Shown piece after piece: positions 8,251 to 15,479 of a stretch of DNA of 17,766 bases. A model generated the notes under the pieces. The model had not been told where the DNA came from and did not search any database. It saw nothing but the letters and a program-made list of their open reading frames with translations. Position numbers and translations under genes: made by a program. Source of the DNA: an uncultured euryarchaeote. GTDB lineage: Archaea > Thermoplasmatota > Poseidoniia > Poseidoniales > Poseidoniaceae. Where the stretch lies: contig CALCOP010000073.1 in assembly GCA_937897365.1 (NCBI GenBank), positions 1 to 17,766 of the forward strand. Reading direction: 5' to 3'. Every line of letters starts with the position of its first letter. Position 1 is the first letter of the stretch.

Positions 8251-8616
8251 ATGACTGAAGAAGAGCGTTTCGTTGATTTTGCTACTGTTCGAACCCTACT
8301 GCTGGATGCTGAAAAGCGACGTAAGAATCTCACCTATGAGCAAAAAGCTGCCCTTCAGCACGCTGAATGGGCTGCGAGTGATGCTCGTAACGGTTACAAA
8401 ACCGACCCCGAAGTGTTCCAATCACTCAAAGATGCTCTCTGTGAAGTTGAGACTCTCTCAACTGCACCACACTTGGCTGCAAAATTGGCGGAATTAATGC
8501 CAATGTATCCAAACGATGTGAAAGCTGTACTTGCATCAAGCCGTGGAATGACCATCAGTGATGATGAGATTAACACCGTCTTGGATCTCGTTCGACAACA
8601 TGTTGGATTTGAATAA
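8251..8616 (+). CDS. rpoF: DNA-directed RNA polymerase subunit F (Rpb4-like)
   Basis: A 121-residue RpoF/Rpb4 subunit, partner of RpoE (Rpb7) in the polymerase stalk. The N-terminal half has the expected LTYEQKAALQHAEWAA helix. The C-terminal HRDC-like helical region reads LAELMPMYPNDVKAVLASS (81-99), followed by ISDDEINTVLDLVRQHV (102-118), the family's most recognisable stretch. Length is normal (about 110-120). It starts 9 nt after L21e with a GAGGAATT-like ribosome binding site. Gene order L21e-RpoF-DUF655-KsgA is a widespread euryarchaeal arrangement and supports the call beyond sequence alone. Confidence 0.93.
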   Translation: MTEEERFVDFATVRTLLLDAEKRRKNLTYEQKAALQHAEWAASDARNGYKTDPEVFQSLKDALCEVETLSTAPHLAAKLAELMPMYPNDVKAVLASSRGMTISDDEINTVLDLVRQHVGFE

Positions 8617-8644
8617 GGCTGCCACCCCTCCGAGGTGATTTGAC

Positions 8645-9436
8645 ATGACTGGTGCACGACGTGACCGTAATATCAAAATTGGTTCTACCAAAAAGAAGAA
8701 CACAAACACCGAATCAACTGGCTGGTCAAGACCTGCTGAAGGTCGACGGGAAATCACCCCTGCAAAGAAGCCCCCCACTCAGCAAAAATCTCAACCCCGA
8801 CGGAATGATAACCGTCGAAACAACGACAATCGTCGAAACAACCGGCAAGGCGGGCGGCAAAACAACCGCTCACCAAGGACCCAACAAAAATCGCCTTTGA
8901 TGGACGAACAATGGGCACGTGTTATCGATCATGACATGGCGAACAATGTAATTGTAGCCGTTACTGAATCGAGACTATTGTTATGCCGTCTGCAACCGAA
9001 GGCTGGCGTTAGCCAACTTTTGACGACTGCTCGAGTATACATCGGGACAGATACTTCCAAACGGGAAGATATCGAAAACGTACTCGGCATGACGAATATT
9101 GGTCGCCTGGCGAACCACGTCTTAGCAGATCTTCCGCTGGTTATTCAAATCTTTATCGAGGAAAATGAAAAGCACTTCATTTCTGCGTTCTTCAATGTCG
9201 CAGGGAATATGTCGCTCAAACAGCACGCCTTTGAATTGCTGCAAGGTGTTGGAAACAAAAAAGCGCTGCAGATGGTCGAGGCTCGAGGGTCTACAGGATT
9301 TGAATCGCTCTCTGCTCTCAATGAATCATGTAAAATTGACGCAGCGGAATTACTCGCAAAACGATTCTTGGCTGAATTGGAAGACCGAAATATCCAACCA
9401 CGATTGATTGACCTGCTGTTGCCGGTGAAGGCATGA
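8645..9436 (+). CDS. DUF655 family RNA-binding protein with long disordered N-terminus
   Basis: A 263-residue member of the archaeal DUF655 family (COG1491-type predicted RNA-binding proteins). The conserved core starts near residue 86: CRLQPKAGV then ARVYIGTD form an OB/S1-like strand region, IEENEKHFISAFFNVAG (171-187) is a family hallmark, and the helix-hairpin-helix is LLQGVGNKKALQMVEAR (198-214). Ahead of this lie about 85 residues of low-complexity sequence rich in Arg, Asn, Gln and Lys (RRNDNRRNNDNRRNN), absent from the roughly 180-200 residue members I know. GAGGTGA (8632-8638) is 6 nt before the ATG. It overlaps ksgA by 4 nt (ATGA). A role in rRNA processing or ribosome assembly is inferred from the neighbours. 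Confidence 0.9.
   Translation: MTGARRDRNIKIGSTKKKNTNTESTGWSRPAEGRREITPAKKPPTQQKSQPRRNDNRRNNDNRRNNRQGGRQNNRSPRTQQKSPLMDEQWARVIDHDMANNVIVAVTESRLLLCRLQPKAGVSQLLTTARVYIGTDTSKREDIENVLGMTNIGRLANHVLADLPLVIQIFIEENEKHFISAFFNVAGNMSLKQHAFELLQGVGNKKALQMVEARGSTGFESLSALNESCKIDAAELLAKRFLAELEDRNIQPRLIDLLLPVKA
8813..8848 (+). repeat. Two tandem 18-bp units encoding RRNN repeats
   Basis: Two adjacent 18-bp units start with the identical 12-mer CGTCGAAACAAC (8813-8824 and 8831-8842) and encode RRNNDN and RRNNRQ in the disordered N-terminus of the DUF655 protein. In-frame duplication by slippage is the simplest explanation. Confidence 0.7.
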
Positions 9437-10308
9437 GGGGCGCTCGTTGGCTGATTGACAGTTTGCGCTCCAAGCTGCCGTTCGACAAATCCTTAGGGCA
9501 GCATTTTCTCGTTAACGACGAACTTCTTACTCGTGCGATTCAATTGGGGGATGTCAACGCTCGGGACCATGTGTTGGAAATTGGCCCTGGCCCAGGTGTT
9601 CTCACTGAGGCATTATTGGCTACAGGTTGTCAAGTAACGGCTATTGAAATCGACCCTGTTGCAGTAACACACCTTACAGAGGCTTTTGGTCCAGAAGACA
9701 AATCTGGCAAGTTAACCGTTCTCTCTGGCGATGCATTGCAACTCAAATGGCCCGATACAATAACCAAAGTCGTTGCGAACATTCCGTATCAAATTTCGTC
9801 TCCACTGGTCGATGAACTCACCAGACATTTGAGAAATCCAAGAACCGAAGACATCCAAAAAGTCGTTTTATTGGTTCAAGAGGAGTTTGCAGAACGGTTG
9901 GTCATGGAATACGAAAGCGATGTTGGTTCTCTCGGCATGACTGTAGCTTTAGATTGGGACAGTGAAATTGAAGAAAAAATACCGCCACATAACTTCAGTC
10001 CAATGCCGAAAGTAAACTCTTGCTACATCTCGATGGAACCGCACGGTGAAGAGTGGCCTTGCGATAATCGATTAGTTCGACAAATGATTCACCTTGCCTT
10101 CTCCCATCGTCGCAAAAAATTACGCTCGACATTGAAGAATATCCCTCGACGATTGAACCGAGTGAAAGGATGGCATGCAGGACGATGGAAACAAGCATAT
10201 GCTGGCCATGCAGAAGATGAAAAAATGGATTTGCGCCCGGAAGAACTCGAACTTGATGATTGGATTGAATTATGTTGCTCTTTTACTGACTTTACAAACG
10301 AATCCTAA
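9433..10308 (+). CDS. ksgA: 16S rRNA dimethyladenosine methyltransferase KsgA/Dim1
   Basis: A 291-residue SAM-dependent enzyme that dimethylates two adjacent adenines in the 3'-terminal helix of small-subunit rRNA, a late 30S assembly step. Visible are the N-terminal KSLGQHFLVND (19-29), SAM motif I EIGPGPGVLTEAL (49-61), the acidic residues AIEID (70-74) and GD (99-100), and the catalytic NIPYQISSP (116-124). The C-terminal rRNA-binding region keeps AFSHRRKKLRSTLKN. Length is slightly above the usual 260-280. The ATG overlaps the DUF655 stop as ATGA, with GGTGAAG just upstream. In many Euryarchaeota a HemK/PrmC-type methylase follows ksgA; here the operon ends and an unrelated gene follows. 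Confidence 0.96.
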   Translation: MRGARWLIDSLRSKLPFDKSLGQHFLVNDELLTRAIQLGDVNARDHVLEIGPGPGVLTEALLATGCQVTAIEIDPVAVTHLTEAFGPEDKSGKLTVLSGDALQLKWPDTITKVVANIPYQISSPLVDELTRHLRNPRTEDIQKVVLLVQEEFAERLVMEYESDVGSLGMTVALDWDSEIEEKIPPHNFSPMPKVNSCYISMEPHGEEWPCDNRLVRQMIHLAFSHRRKKLRSTLKNIPRRLNRVKGWHAGRWKQAYAGHAEDEKMDLRPEELELDDWIELCCSFTDFTNES

Positions 10309-10326
10309 GTTCATAAGGAGTCAATA

Positions 10327-10336
10327 GCATATATTC
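10327..10336 (+). promoter_or_regulatory. Candidate TATA box for the 10406 gene
   Basis: GCATATATTC is the best TATA-like element in the 97-bp gap. With normal archaeal spacing, transcription would begin around 10355-10360, giving a leader of about 45-50 nt. It partly overlaps the first TCTCCT element of the neighbouring array. Confidence 0.5.
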
Positions 10337-10379
10337 TCCTACACCGAGGGAGGAGAGCCTTTTCTTAGGAGAGTCTCCT
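10335..10379 (+). repeat. Ordered array of TCTCCT/AGGAGA inverted elements
   Basis: Four exact copies of one 6-mer in both orientations: TCTCCT at 10335-10340, AGGAGA at 10351-10356, AGGAGA at 10367-10372 and TCTCCT at 10374-10379. The first three start exactly 16 bp apart. The last two form the palindrome AGGAGA-G-TCTCCT. The first two can form a 6-bp hairpin followed by CCTTTTCTT, so part of the array may also end the ksgA transcript. Operator, terminator or RNA structure are all possible. Confidence 0.6.
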
Positions 10380-10390
10380 CGGATAGACTC
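10371..10390 (+). promoter_or_regulatory. Leader hairpin before the 10406 gene
   Basis: GAGTCT (10371-10376) pairs perfectly with AGACTC (10385-10390) around an 8-nt loop. It ends 4 nt before the ribosome binding site GGAGGGG (10394-10400). It competes with pairing of 10374-10380 (TCTCCTC) to upstream GAGGAGA (10350-10356) or to the ribosome binding site itself. Confidence 0.5.
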
Positions 10391-10405
10391 GTCGGAGGGG
10401 ATGCT

Positions 10406-11497
10406 ATGGCCAAGAAGGACACATATCTTGCTTTACTACGTCGAGGTATCGATGAAACAACTGCCCAGCAGTTGGCCGATTCCGGCCTCAAAATCGGAGA
10501 TTTAAAGAAAATCGACAAGGACATGTTGATTGAAAACTATGGTTTGAAAGCCGATATTGCGGACGGTGTTATCTCAATCATTACCGCAGGCCCTCAAAGT
10601 CACGGAAAAGAACGTTACCTCTCAAAGGTTCTCGCTCCTGAAAAGAAGCAAGAATCAAAAATCGAAGAAATCAAATTTCAGCGAAAACAGAAAGATGTAC
10701 TGACCGAACTCGCTGAGCAAAAAGAGCGACTAAAAATTGCAAAGGTCGAATCCTTCCGCGCAAAGAAACTCATCATGAACCGACTGGGTAAGACGGTGGA
10801 ATTGATTGTAAAACTCGAAAATAATCTTCATGATGAAGGTAAAGACGATCAAAAAGTGAAGATACGCGACCAACTCGAAACCCGAGGTCTTGAAGCTGCC
10901 CGAGACCATGAAATGTTGGAACTTGAAGGAACACCTCAGGACATCGTAGATTTCCGTCGAAATCACGTCCCAGGACTTATTTTCCACGCTTGCCCTGAAT
11001 GTGGCGATGAATTAGACCCCCGCCAATCACGAGACAAAGACCGCCCTGATGACTGGGCATTCATCTGTTGGGAATGTGAAACCAGTTTCACCCCCGTACT
11101 TTCAGACCTTGTTGAAGAGCGACTCTCTAACGGCACAAGAATCACAATCCAAGAAGATAAGCGCCCCCGAAATCCTGTTCCTCCAAAACCAGCCTCAATG
11201 GATTTGTCAAGTGTAAACGAACTCATCCGCAAGGATTTGGAAGTCACGGGTGCTACTGCTGATGAAATGGTAAAGGCAGTTGAAGAAGGTGGACTGACCG
11301 GCGGACTGATGGATATCAACGACTGGATTGACCAAACGATTGCGGCGAAAGATTACATTCAAGCACAAGAAGACCGAGAGGATTTCATTCTCCGAACCGG
11401 TGCTGGAGCTACGAAGTTCAATAAGTGGATGAAGAAAGCTGGATTATTTTTCAACAAACAAACCGGACGGTGGACTCGCCACAAGGATATGCGTTGA
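10406..11497 (+). CDS. Unrecognised HhH, coiled-coil and zinc-ribbon protein
   Basis: I do not recognise the 363-residue whole. Residues about 7-60 look like paired helix-hairpin-helix units (RRGIDETTAQQLADSGLKIG, then YGLKADIADGVIS), as in DNA-binding or scaffold domains. Residues about 83-170 are long charged helices, probably coiled coil. A four-cysteine zinc ribbon follows: CPEC (196-199) and CWEC (221-224). The C-terminal 100 residues are mostly helical and end in a basic, aromatic tail (FNKWMKKAGLFF, GRWTRHKD). There is no signal peptide or TM, so it is cytosolic. The ATG at 10406 has GGAGGGG 5 nt upstream and a structured leader. The ferredoxin gene begins 9 nt after its stop. A nucleic-acid role is inferred from the domains only. 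Confidence 0.8.
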   Translation: MAKKDTYLALLRRGIDETTAQQLADSGLKIGDLKKIDKDMLIENYGLKADIADGVISIITAGPQSHGKERYLSKVLAPEKKQESKIEEIKFQRKQKDVLTELAEQKERLKIAKVESFRAKKLIMNRLGKTVELIVKLENNLHDEGKDDQKVKIRDQLETRGLEAARDHEMLELEGTPQDIVDFRRNHVPGLIFHACPECGDELDPRQSRDKDRPDDWAFICWECETSFTPVLSDLVEERLSNGTRITIQEDKRPRNPVPPKPASMDLSSVNELIRKDLEVTGATADEMVKAVEEGGLTGGLMDINDWIDQTIAAKDYIQAQEDREDFILRTGAGATKFNKWMKKAGLFFNKQTGRWTRHKDMR

Positions 11498-11506
11498 GGT
11501 GGTGTG

Positions 11507-11845
11507 ATGTCCGTACATTCGGTCACTACCGAAGAGACTCCGGAAAAAGACGAAAATCCTCCCGTTGTTCGATTTTTACAGGGGGCGAAACTTCTTGGAC
11601 AAACGCCGTATGTTCCAGGAAATACATTAGTCGAGCATGCAAAGGAAGCCGAGGTAAGAATACCAACGAATTGCACATCTGGAACCTGCGGAGCATGTAT
11701 GGTTACGCTGCTCTATGGAGAGGTCCCATTGCCCGAAACTCTTCCACCTGGCTTAGATGATTACTTGGTTGAAGAATGTGCACGACTTGGGTGTATTGGT
11801 AAACCAGCCGGAGATGTTGATGTTGATATCCGGCCACCGTTGTAG
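11507..11845 (+). CDS. [2Fe-2S] ferredoxin
   Basis: A 112-residue plant-type [2Fe-2S] ferredoxin-like electron carrier. The cluster ligands are Cys56, Cys61 and Cys64 in NCTSGTCGAC (CX4CX2C) and Cys96 in RLGCIGKP, 31 residues later; Cys91 is an extra. The fold starts with PVVRFLQG after about 18 disordered N-terminal residues. A GTG at 11504 is directly before the ATG at 11507; GAGGTG at 11496-11501 fits the ATG. The partner oxidoreductase is not in the window. It sits between the zinc-ribbon gene (9-nt gap) and a tiny membrane protein (11-nt gap), so co-transcription is likely. The cluster type is clear; the pathway is not. Confidence 0.9.
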   Translation: MSVHSVTTEETPEKDENPPVVRFLQGAKLLGQTPYVPGNTLVEHAKEAEVRIPTNCTSGTCGACMVTLLYGEVPLPETLPPGLDDYLVEECARLGCIGKPAGDVDVDIRPPL

Positions 11846-11856
11846 GATGCGATACA

Positions 11857-12048
11857 ATGTTTTCAGAATGGAGTTTTGGCGATTGGATTATTCTCATCAT
11901 CGATATTCTTGCGCTCTACATCATTGTCCGTTTTCTTGCCTGGAAAGTCAAACACAAGTTAGAGGAAGTCGAACAACGTCAAAAATTTGAAACTCGGCGA
12001 AGAAAATTGAACCGTACAAACCTGCTTCAAGCCTCGGAAGATGAGTGA
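11857..12048 (+). CDS. Small single-pass membrane protein
   Basis: A 63-residue protein of unknown function. Residues about 8-28 (DWIILIIDILALYIIVRFLAW) form one TM helix. The C-terminal half is highly charged and helical (KHKLEEVEQRQKFETRRRKLN) and is probably cytoplasmic by the positive-inside rule. The ribosome binding site is weak (TAGGAT). It is tightly placed between the ferredoxin and corA genes, with about 33 nt to corA. The protein-like composition and operon position support a real gene. Confidence 0.65.
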   Translation: MFSEWSFGDWIILIIDILALYIIVRFLAWKVKHKLEEVEQRQKFETRRRKLNRTNLLQASEDE

Positions 12049-12081
12049 AAACATCAACAACGGTAAAGTGTACGGGTTGAT

Positions 12082-13083
12082 ATGGCCGAGTTGAGATTAC
12101 AAACTGCAAAATCGGGCCTCATCGAACAGGAAGCGTATACTCTTGAAACAATCCAAGACACCATTCGTGAAGAAGGATTGGCATGGCTTGACATATTAAG
12201 GCCTGACGATCGTGTTCGGCAATTTTTACTTGAGCAGATGGAGTTCGATGAACTCGCGGTTGAAGACGTCTTTGGTCCTGCGGATACAACTGCTCAAAAA
12301 TTCAAAAATCATCGCTTCATTGTCATCAATGCTCGTGATGCTGACAACCAGTTAGATACCGAACCTGTTGCCATCTTCATCAAGGAAAACCTGATTATTA
12401 CGACTCGTCATTACAGCATTCCTGCATTGAAGAAATTTCGAGGCCGTTTCAAAAAAGCTGATGATGAAGACCTCGCACTTGGTATTGATTTTCTTCTCTA
12501 TGAGTTACTCGACGCTATTGCAGATGATTGGACGCCAATTTTGAATTCCTATTCTCGGCAACTCGACCAGTTAGAGTTTCAAGTTTTTGACCCGAGTAAA
12601 AAATACGATAACATCTTAGAAAGTATTCATGATTTGAAGCGATACCTTCGTGAGGCAAGCAAATCTATTGAATCATTGAATACGGTTACTATGCGCTTAC
12701 TCAAACCCAATGAACGACTCATAGGCTCAGGTGCTGAGCGCTATTTCTCGGACTTGCACCAACTTTCAATCGCATTGGTCAAACGGGCTAACAACTACTC
12801 ATCTGGTGCGACATCCGCCCGTGATTCATACCTCAGTAACATCAGCATGCAACTCGCTGAATCAAATGCCCAATTGACAGAAGTAATGACGACGTTAACA
12901 ATCATCGGTGCAATCATGCTTCCACTGACACTTATTGCTGGAATTTTCGGCATGAACAGCGATGGTTTACCTCTCAATCAAATCGGCGGTTTTTGGGGAA
13001 TTATCGGACTTATGCTTTTGTTCGCAACGACCATGCTGACGTTCTTTTGGCGACGAGGATGGTTGAAAACCTATGAGGGATAA
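12082..13083 (+). CDS. corA: CorA-family magnesium/divalent cation transporter
   Basis: A 333-residue CorA-type channel, active as a pentamer. A large cytoplasmic alpha/beta domain occupies about 1-265, including the long stalk helix around DPSKKYDNILESIHDLKRYL. TM1 (about 270-289) ends in the signature GMN (290-292, in FGMNSDGLPLN), TM2 spans about 303-323, and a short basic tail follows (RRGWLKTYEG). GMN at the end of TM1 is the diagnostic selectivity-filter motif. Length is normal. No strong ribosome binding site is visible. CorA relatives can carry Mg, Co, Ni or Zn; Mg is the default guess. It is 40 nt upstream of xseA. Confidence 0.94.
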   Translation: MAELRLQTAKSGLIEQEAYTLETIQDTIREEGLAWLDILRPDDRVRQFLLEQMEFDELAVEDVFGPADTTAQKFKNHRFIVINARDADNQLDTEPVAIFIKENLIITTRHYSIPALKKFRGRFKKADDEDLALGIDFLLYELLDAIADDWTPILNSYSRQLDQLEFQVFDPSKKYDNILESIHDLKRYLREASKSIESLNTVTMRLLKPNERLIGSGAERYFSDLHQLSIALVKRANNYSSGATSARDSYLSNISMQLAESNAQLTEVMTTLTIIGAIMLPLTLIAGIFGMNSDGLPLNQIGGFWGIIGLMLLFATTMLTFFWRRGWLKTYEG

Positions 13084-13123
13084 TCGCACATTGTTCAAGA
13101 ACCGTAGGCTCTCCAAGTGATAC

Positions 13124-14386
13124 ATGACAGGTCGCGGTGGGGTTACAACCGGACCTTTGCCAATCGGTCAATTTGTTCAAATGGTGAAACAGACAGTGGT
13201 TCGTGACCCTCTGTTCAAAAACCAAGCACTGAGGGGAGAGGTCACACAATGGAAGCAATACCCAAGTGGCCACACTTATTTTTCACTGCGAGATCAAGAT
13301 GGGCAAATGAGGGCTGTGATTTGGAAAGGCCGTTGTGCAATTGACCCGAGTATCAAAGAAGGCAGCGAAGTCGTCGTTTTGGCGAGTATTGACCTGTATG
13401 TTCGAAGAGGTGAAATTCAACTCAATGTCGAGCGCATAGAGCCCGTGAGCATACTTGGTGAACTTGAAAAAACCAAAAGATTACTCATTGAACAATTGAC
13501 AAAAGAAGGGGAACTCGATCGAGAGAGATTGGTAATACCTGCCGTACCAAAACACATTGCTATTATCACTGGAGCAGGTTCCGCTGCGCTCTCAGATATG
13601 CAACGGTTAATTGAAAATCGTTGGCCTGGATTGCGAAGAACCGTCATTGGAGTCTTGGTTCAAGGACCACACGCAACAGAACAAATTGTCCGGGGGCTCG
13701 CTGCAGCTCGAAAACTTTCCAACCCCGAATATGCAAAGTCACGAGGACAACCTCCTGTTGATTTGGTGATTGTTGGAAGAGGAGGGGGCTCTCCTGAAGA
13801 CCTATGGTCGTTTAATCTTGAGCCCGTAGCTCGCGCAATCATTGCAAGTACAGTCCCAGTCGTCTCCGCAGTAGGACACGAATCGGACATTTTGGTTTCT
13901 GACCTGGTGGCTGATTTGCGTGCCTCTACACCTTCTGATGCTGTCGAGCGTGTCGTACCAGTCTTACCTGAATTGCACTATCTTCTCGACGAATATCACG
14001 AACGTTTGGGAAATGCTTCACGTCGACAAATCAATGACAATTTACAGCGGCTACGTACGTTACATGCACGCTTGCGAGTTGCTCCAATGGCTGGATTGAA
14101 TCGTGCAAAAGCGACACTTTTCGCTCTCTCCTCGAGAATGAATGTATCAGCAAATCAAAATATTTCTACGCAAAAAACTCGTTTAGCACAATTAGAAGCA
14201 TCGCTCACTGCCATCCATCCGCAAAGGGTGCTCGAAAGAGGTTATTCAATGACCCAAACCGAAGACGGTACCGTCCTCAGCAGTGTCGAGGGAATAGAGA
14301 TTGGACAGCATATTATACTCAATTTTGCGGATGGCTCTGCCGACGCGGAAATAAAAAATACACATGAAAATGAGGGAGAACAATGA
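13124..14386 (+). CDS. xseA: Exodeoxyribonuclease VII large subunit
   Basis: Exonuclease VII degrades single-stranded DNA in both directions, independently of metal in E. coli. This 420-residue subunit has the N-terminal OB-fold (LRGEVTQWKQYPSGHTYFSL, about 37-56), then the catalytic domain: AIITGAGSAALSD ending at Asp158, VGRGGGSPEDLW with Arg219, and AVGHESD with His252 and Asp255, followed by ADLRASTPSDA. These match residues implicated in catalysis in bacterial XseA; the correspondence is by motif from memory. A helical region and a C-terminal barrel-like segment (HPQRVLERGYSM) follow. Bacterial proteins are about 400-460 residues. It overlaps xseB by 4 nt (ATGA). The family is bacterial in origin with patchy occurrence in archaea, suggesting ancient transfer. 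Confidence 0.96.
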   Translation: MTGRGGVTTGPLPIGQFVQMVKQTVVRDPLFKNQALRGEVTQWKQYPSGHTYFSLRDQDGQMRAVIWKGRCAIDPSIKEGSEVVVLASIDLYVRRGEIQLNVERIEPVSILGELEKTKRLLIEQLTKEGELDRERLVIPAVPKHIAIITGAGSAALSDMQRLIENRWPGLRRTVIGVLVQGPHATEQIVRGLAAARKLSNPEYAKSRGQPPVDLVIVGRGGGSPEDLWSFNLEPVARAIIASTVPVVSAVGHESDILVSDLVADLRASTPSDAVERVVPVLPELHYLLDEYHERLGNASRRQINDNLQRLRTLHARLRVAPMAGLNRAKATLFALSSRMNVSANQNISTQKTRLAQLEASLTAIHPQRVLERGYSMTQTEDGTVLSSVEGIEIGQHIILNFADGSADAEIKNTHENEGEQ

Positions 14387-14607
14387 CTGAAAAAACACCA
14401 ACATACACAGAGGCAATGCAACGATTAGAGACCATCGTATCAACACTTGAACGTGGCGGAATGGGATTGGATGAAACCCTCAAATTGTACGAAGAAGGTG
14501 CGGAATTATTGCGATTATGTAAAACTGAATTATCCTCTGCGGAAGGACGCTTGAATGAGCTTCAACTCGATGAAATCGAAGCCGAATTACAAGCAGTTGA
14601 AAAGTGA
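14383..14607 (+). CDS. xseB: Exodeoxyribonuclease VII small subunit
   Basis: A 74-residue XseB subunit with the standard two-helix pattern: YTEAMQRLETIVSTLERGGMGLDETLKLYEEG, then LLRLCKTELSSAEGRL. Several small subunits pack against the long helices of each XseA. Length is typical (about 60-85). Its ATG overlaps the xseA stop, and AGGGAG lies just upstream, so the two are translationally coupled. It ends 26 nt from the convergent membrane-protein gene with no visible terminator in between. Confidence 0.95.
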   Translation: MTEKTPTYTEAMQRLETIVSTLERGGMGLDETLKLYEEGAELLRLCKTELSSAEGRLNELQLDEIEAELQAVEK

Positions 14608-14633
14608 AGAAGTCAAAACTATTGAAGGCGACA

Positions 14634-15458
14634 TCAATTGAAAGTGAGTCGTTTACGTAATACAAGATATGCCGGTAAAGACCACCCCAGAACAGAAATA
14701 CACCATGCAATGAACGAACCCAAAACGGCACCCAATGCAGGAAGAGAATACATAGCGACCAGAGCATAAATCGCTACACTCACGCCTCCAAGCGTCATTG
14801 GTCCAGCGGCTCCTTGCGGGACGGTTGGTCCTTGAGCATGCCACAATGCAACCATACTGGTCAGGAATATGGCAGGGAATACTGCGGCAAGACCGGCAAC
14901 CAAAGGTTGACCTTGTGATGAAAGCCATACTGCTGCCCCTATTGCGCTCGCTGCAGCGCTTCCTCGAATCAAGAGAACTCGTCGGGCTACGGGGTGCCTT
15001 CCTTTCGGAGTGGGTTGAACTTTCCAATTCATCGATATAGCCAAAACGATGAGAAGAACGAAGCCGAAGATGCCAATTTCTACGGCAGACCATCCACTTC
15101 CTAAAGCAAAGTCTACGCCAAACAACATGAGAATACCGCACAAGCACCAAACAGTTAGAGCACTCAGTGTCGTCATCAAAAGAGGGGATTTGAATCGCTC
15201 AAACCGAGATGGTGCAAAAATCCAAACCCCAAGAAAGATGCCATTAATGAGCATCCCAAGCGGAATGATGGCTAAACTTTGATTCAATACAACTGCATCA
15301 CCAGCGGCGTAAATCCCCGCAGCAGCGGGCACAATTGTCGATGGCATAGTTCCAAGTAAGCCACCGGTTAGACCACCCCATCTTTCGATAGCGAGAGTGA
15401 CGAACACAGCGATCACACCGGCCAGGACTGCCGAAAGGAAAATGGAAGCAGCTAACAT
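14634..15458 (-). CDS. Multi-spanning membrane protein with possible internal repeat
   Basis: An integral membrane protein of 274 residues with about eight hydrophobic segments. Two similar glycine/proline-rich passages occur, one per half: GGLTGGLLGTMPSTIVPAA early and QPLVAGLAAVFPAIFLTSMV later. Each is followed by further TMs, suggesting an internally duplicated fold. The second passage recalls small DUF3147/GlpM-like membrane proteins, but I cannot confirm that. A basic cytoplasmic loop (KGRHPVARRVLLIRG) separates the halves. A TTG at 15470 is an alternative start; I prefer the ATG at 15458 because GGGTGGG lies just upstream. It is the last gene of the minus-strand cluster, 21 nt after the histone-fold gene. 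Substrate unknown. Confidence 0.8.
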   Translation of the reverse strand: MLAASIFLSAVLAGVIAVFVTLAIERWGGLTGGLLGTMPSTIVPAAAGIYAAGDAVVLNQSLAIIPLGMLINGIFLGVWIFAPSRFERFKSPLLMTTLSALTVWCLCGILMLFGVDFALGSGWSAVEIGIFGFVLLIVLAISMNWKVQPTPKGRHPVARRVLLIRGSAAASAIGAAVWLSSQGQPLVAGLAAVFPAIFLTSMVALWHAQGPTVPQGAAGPMTLGGVSVAIYALVAMYSLPALGAVLGSFIAWCISVLGWSLPAYLVLRKRLTFN

Positions 15459-15479
15459 CGTCCCACCCAACTAAGTGTT

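Noticed and set aside
11425..11760. 111-residue frame overlapping the zinc-ribbon gene end and the ferredoxin
   Set aside because: It crosses two supported genes in another frame and lacks any recognisable feature.
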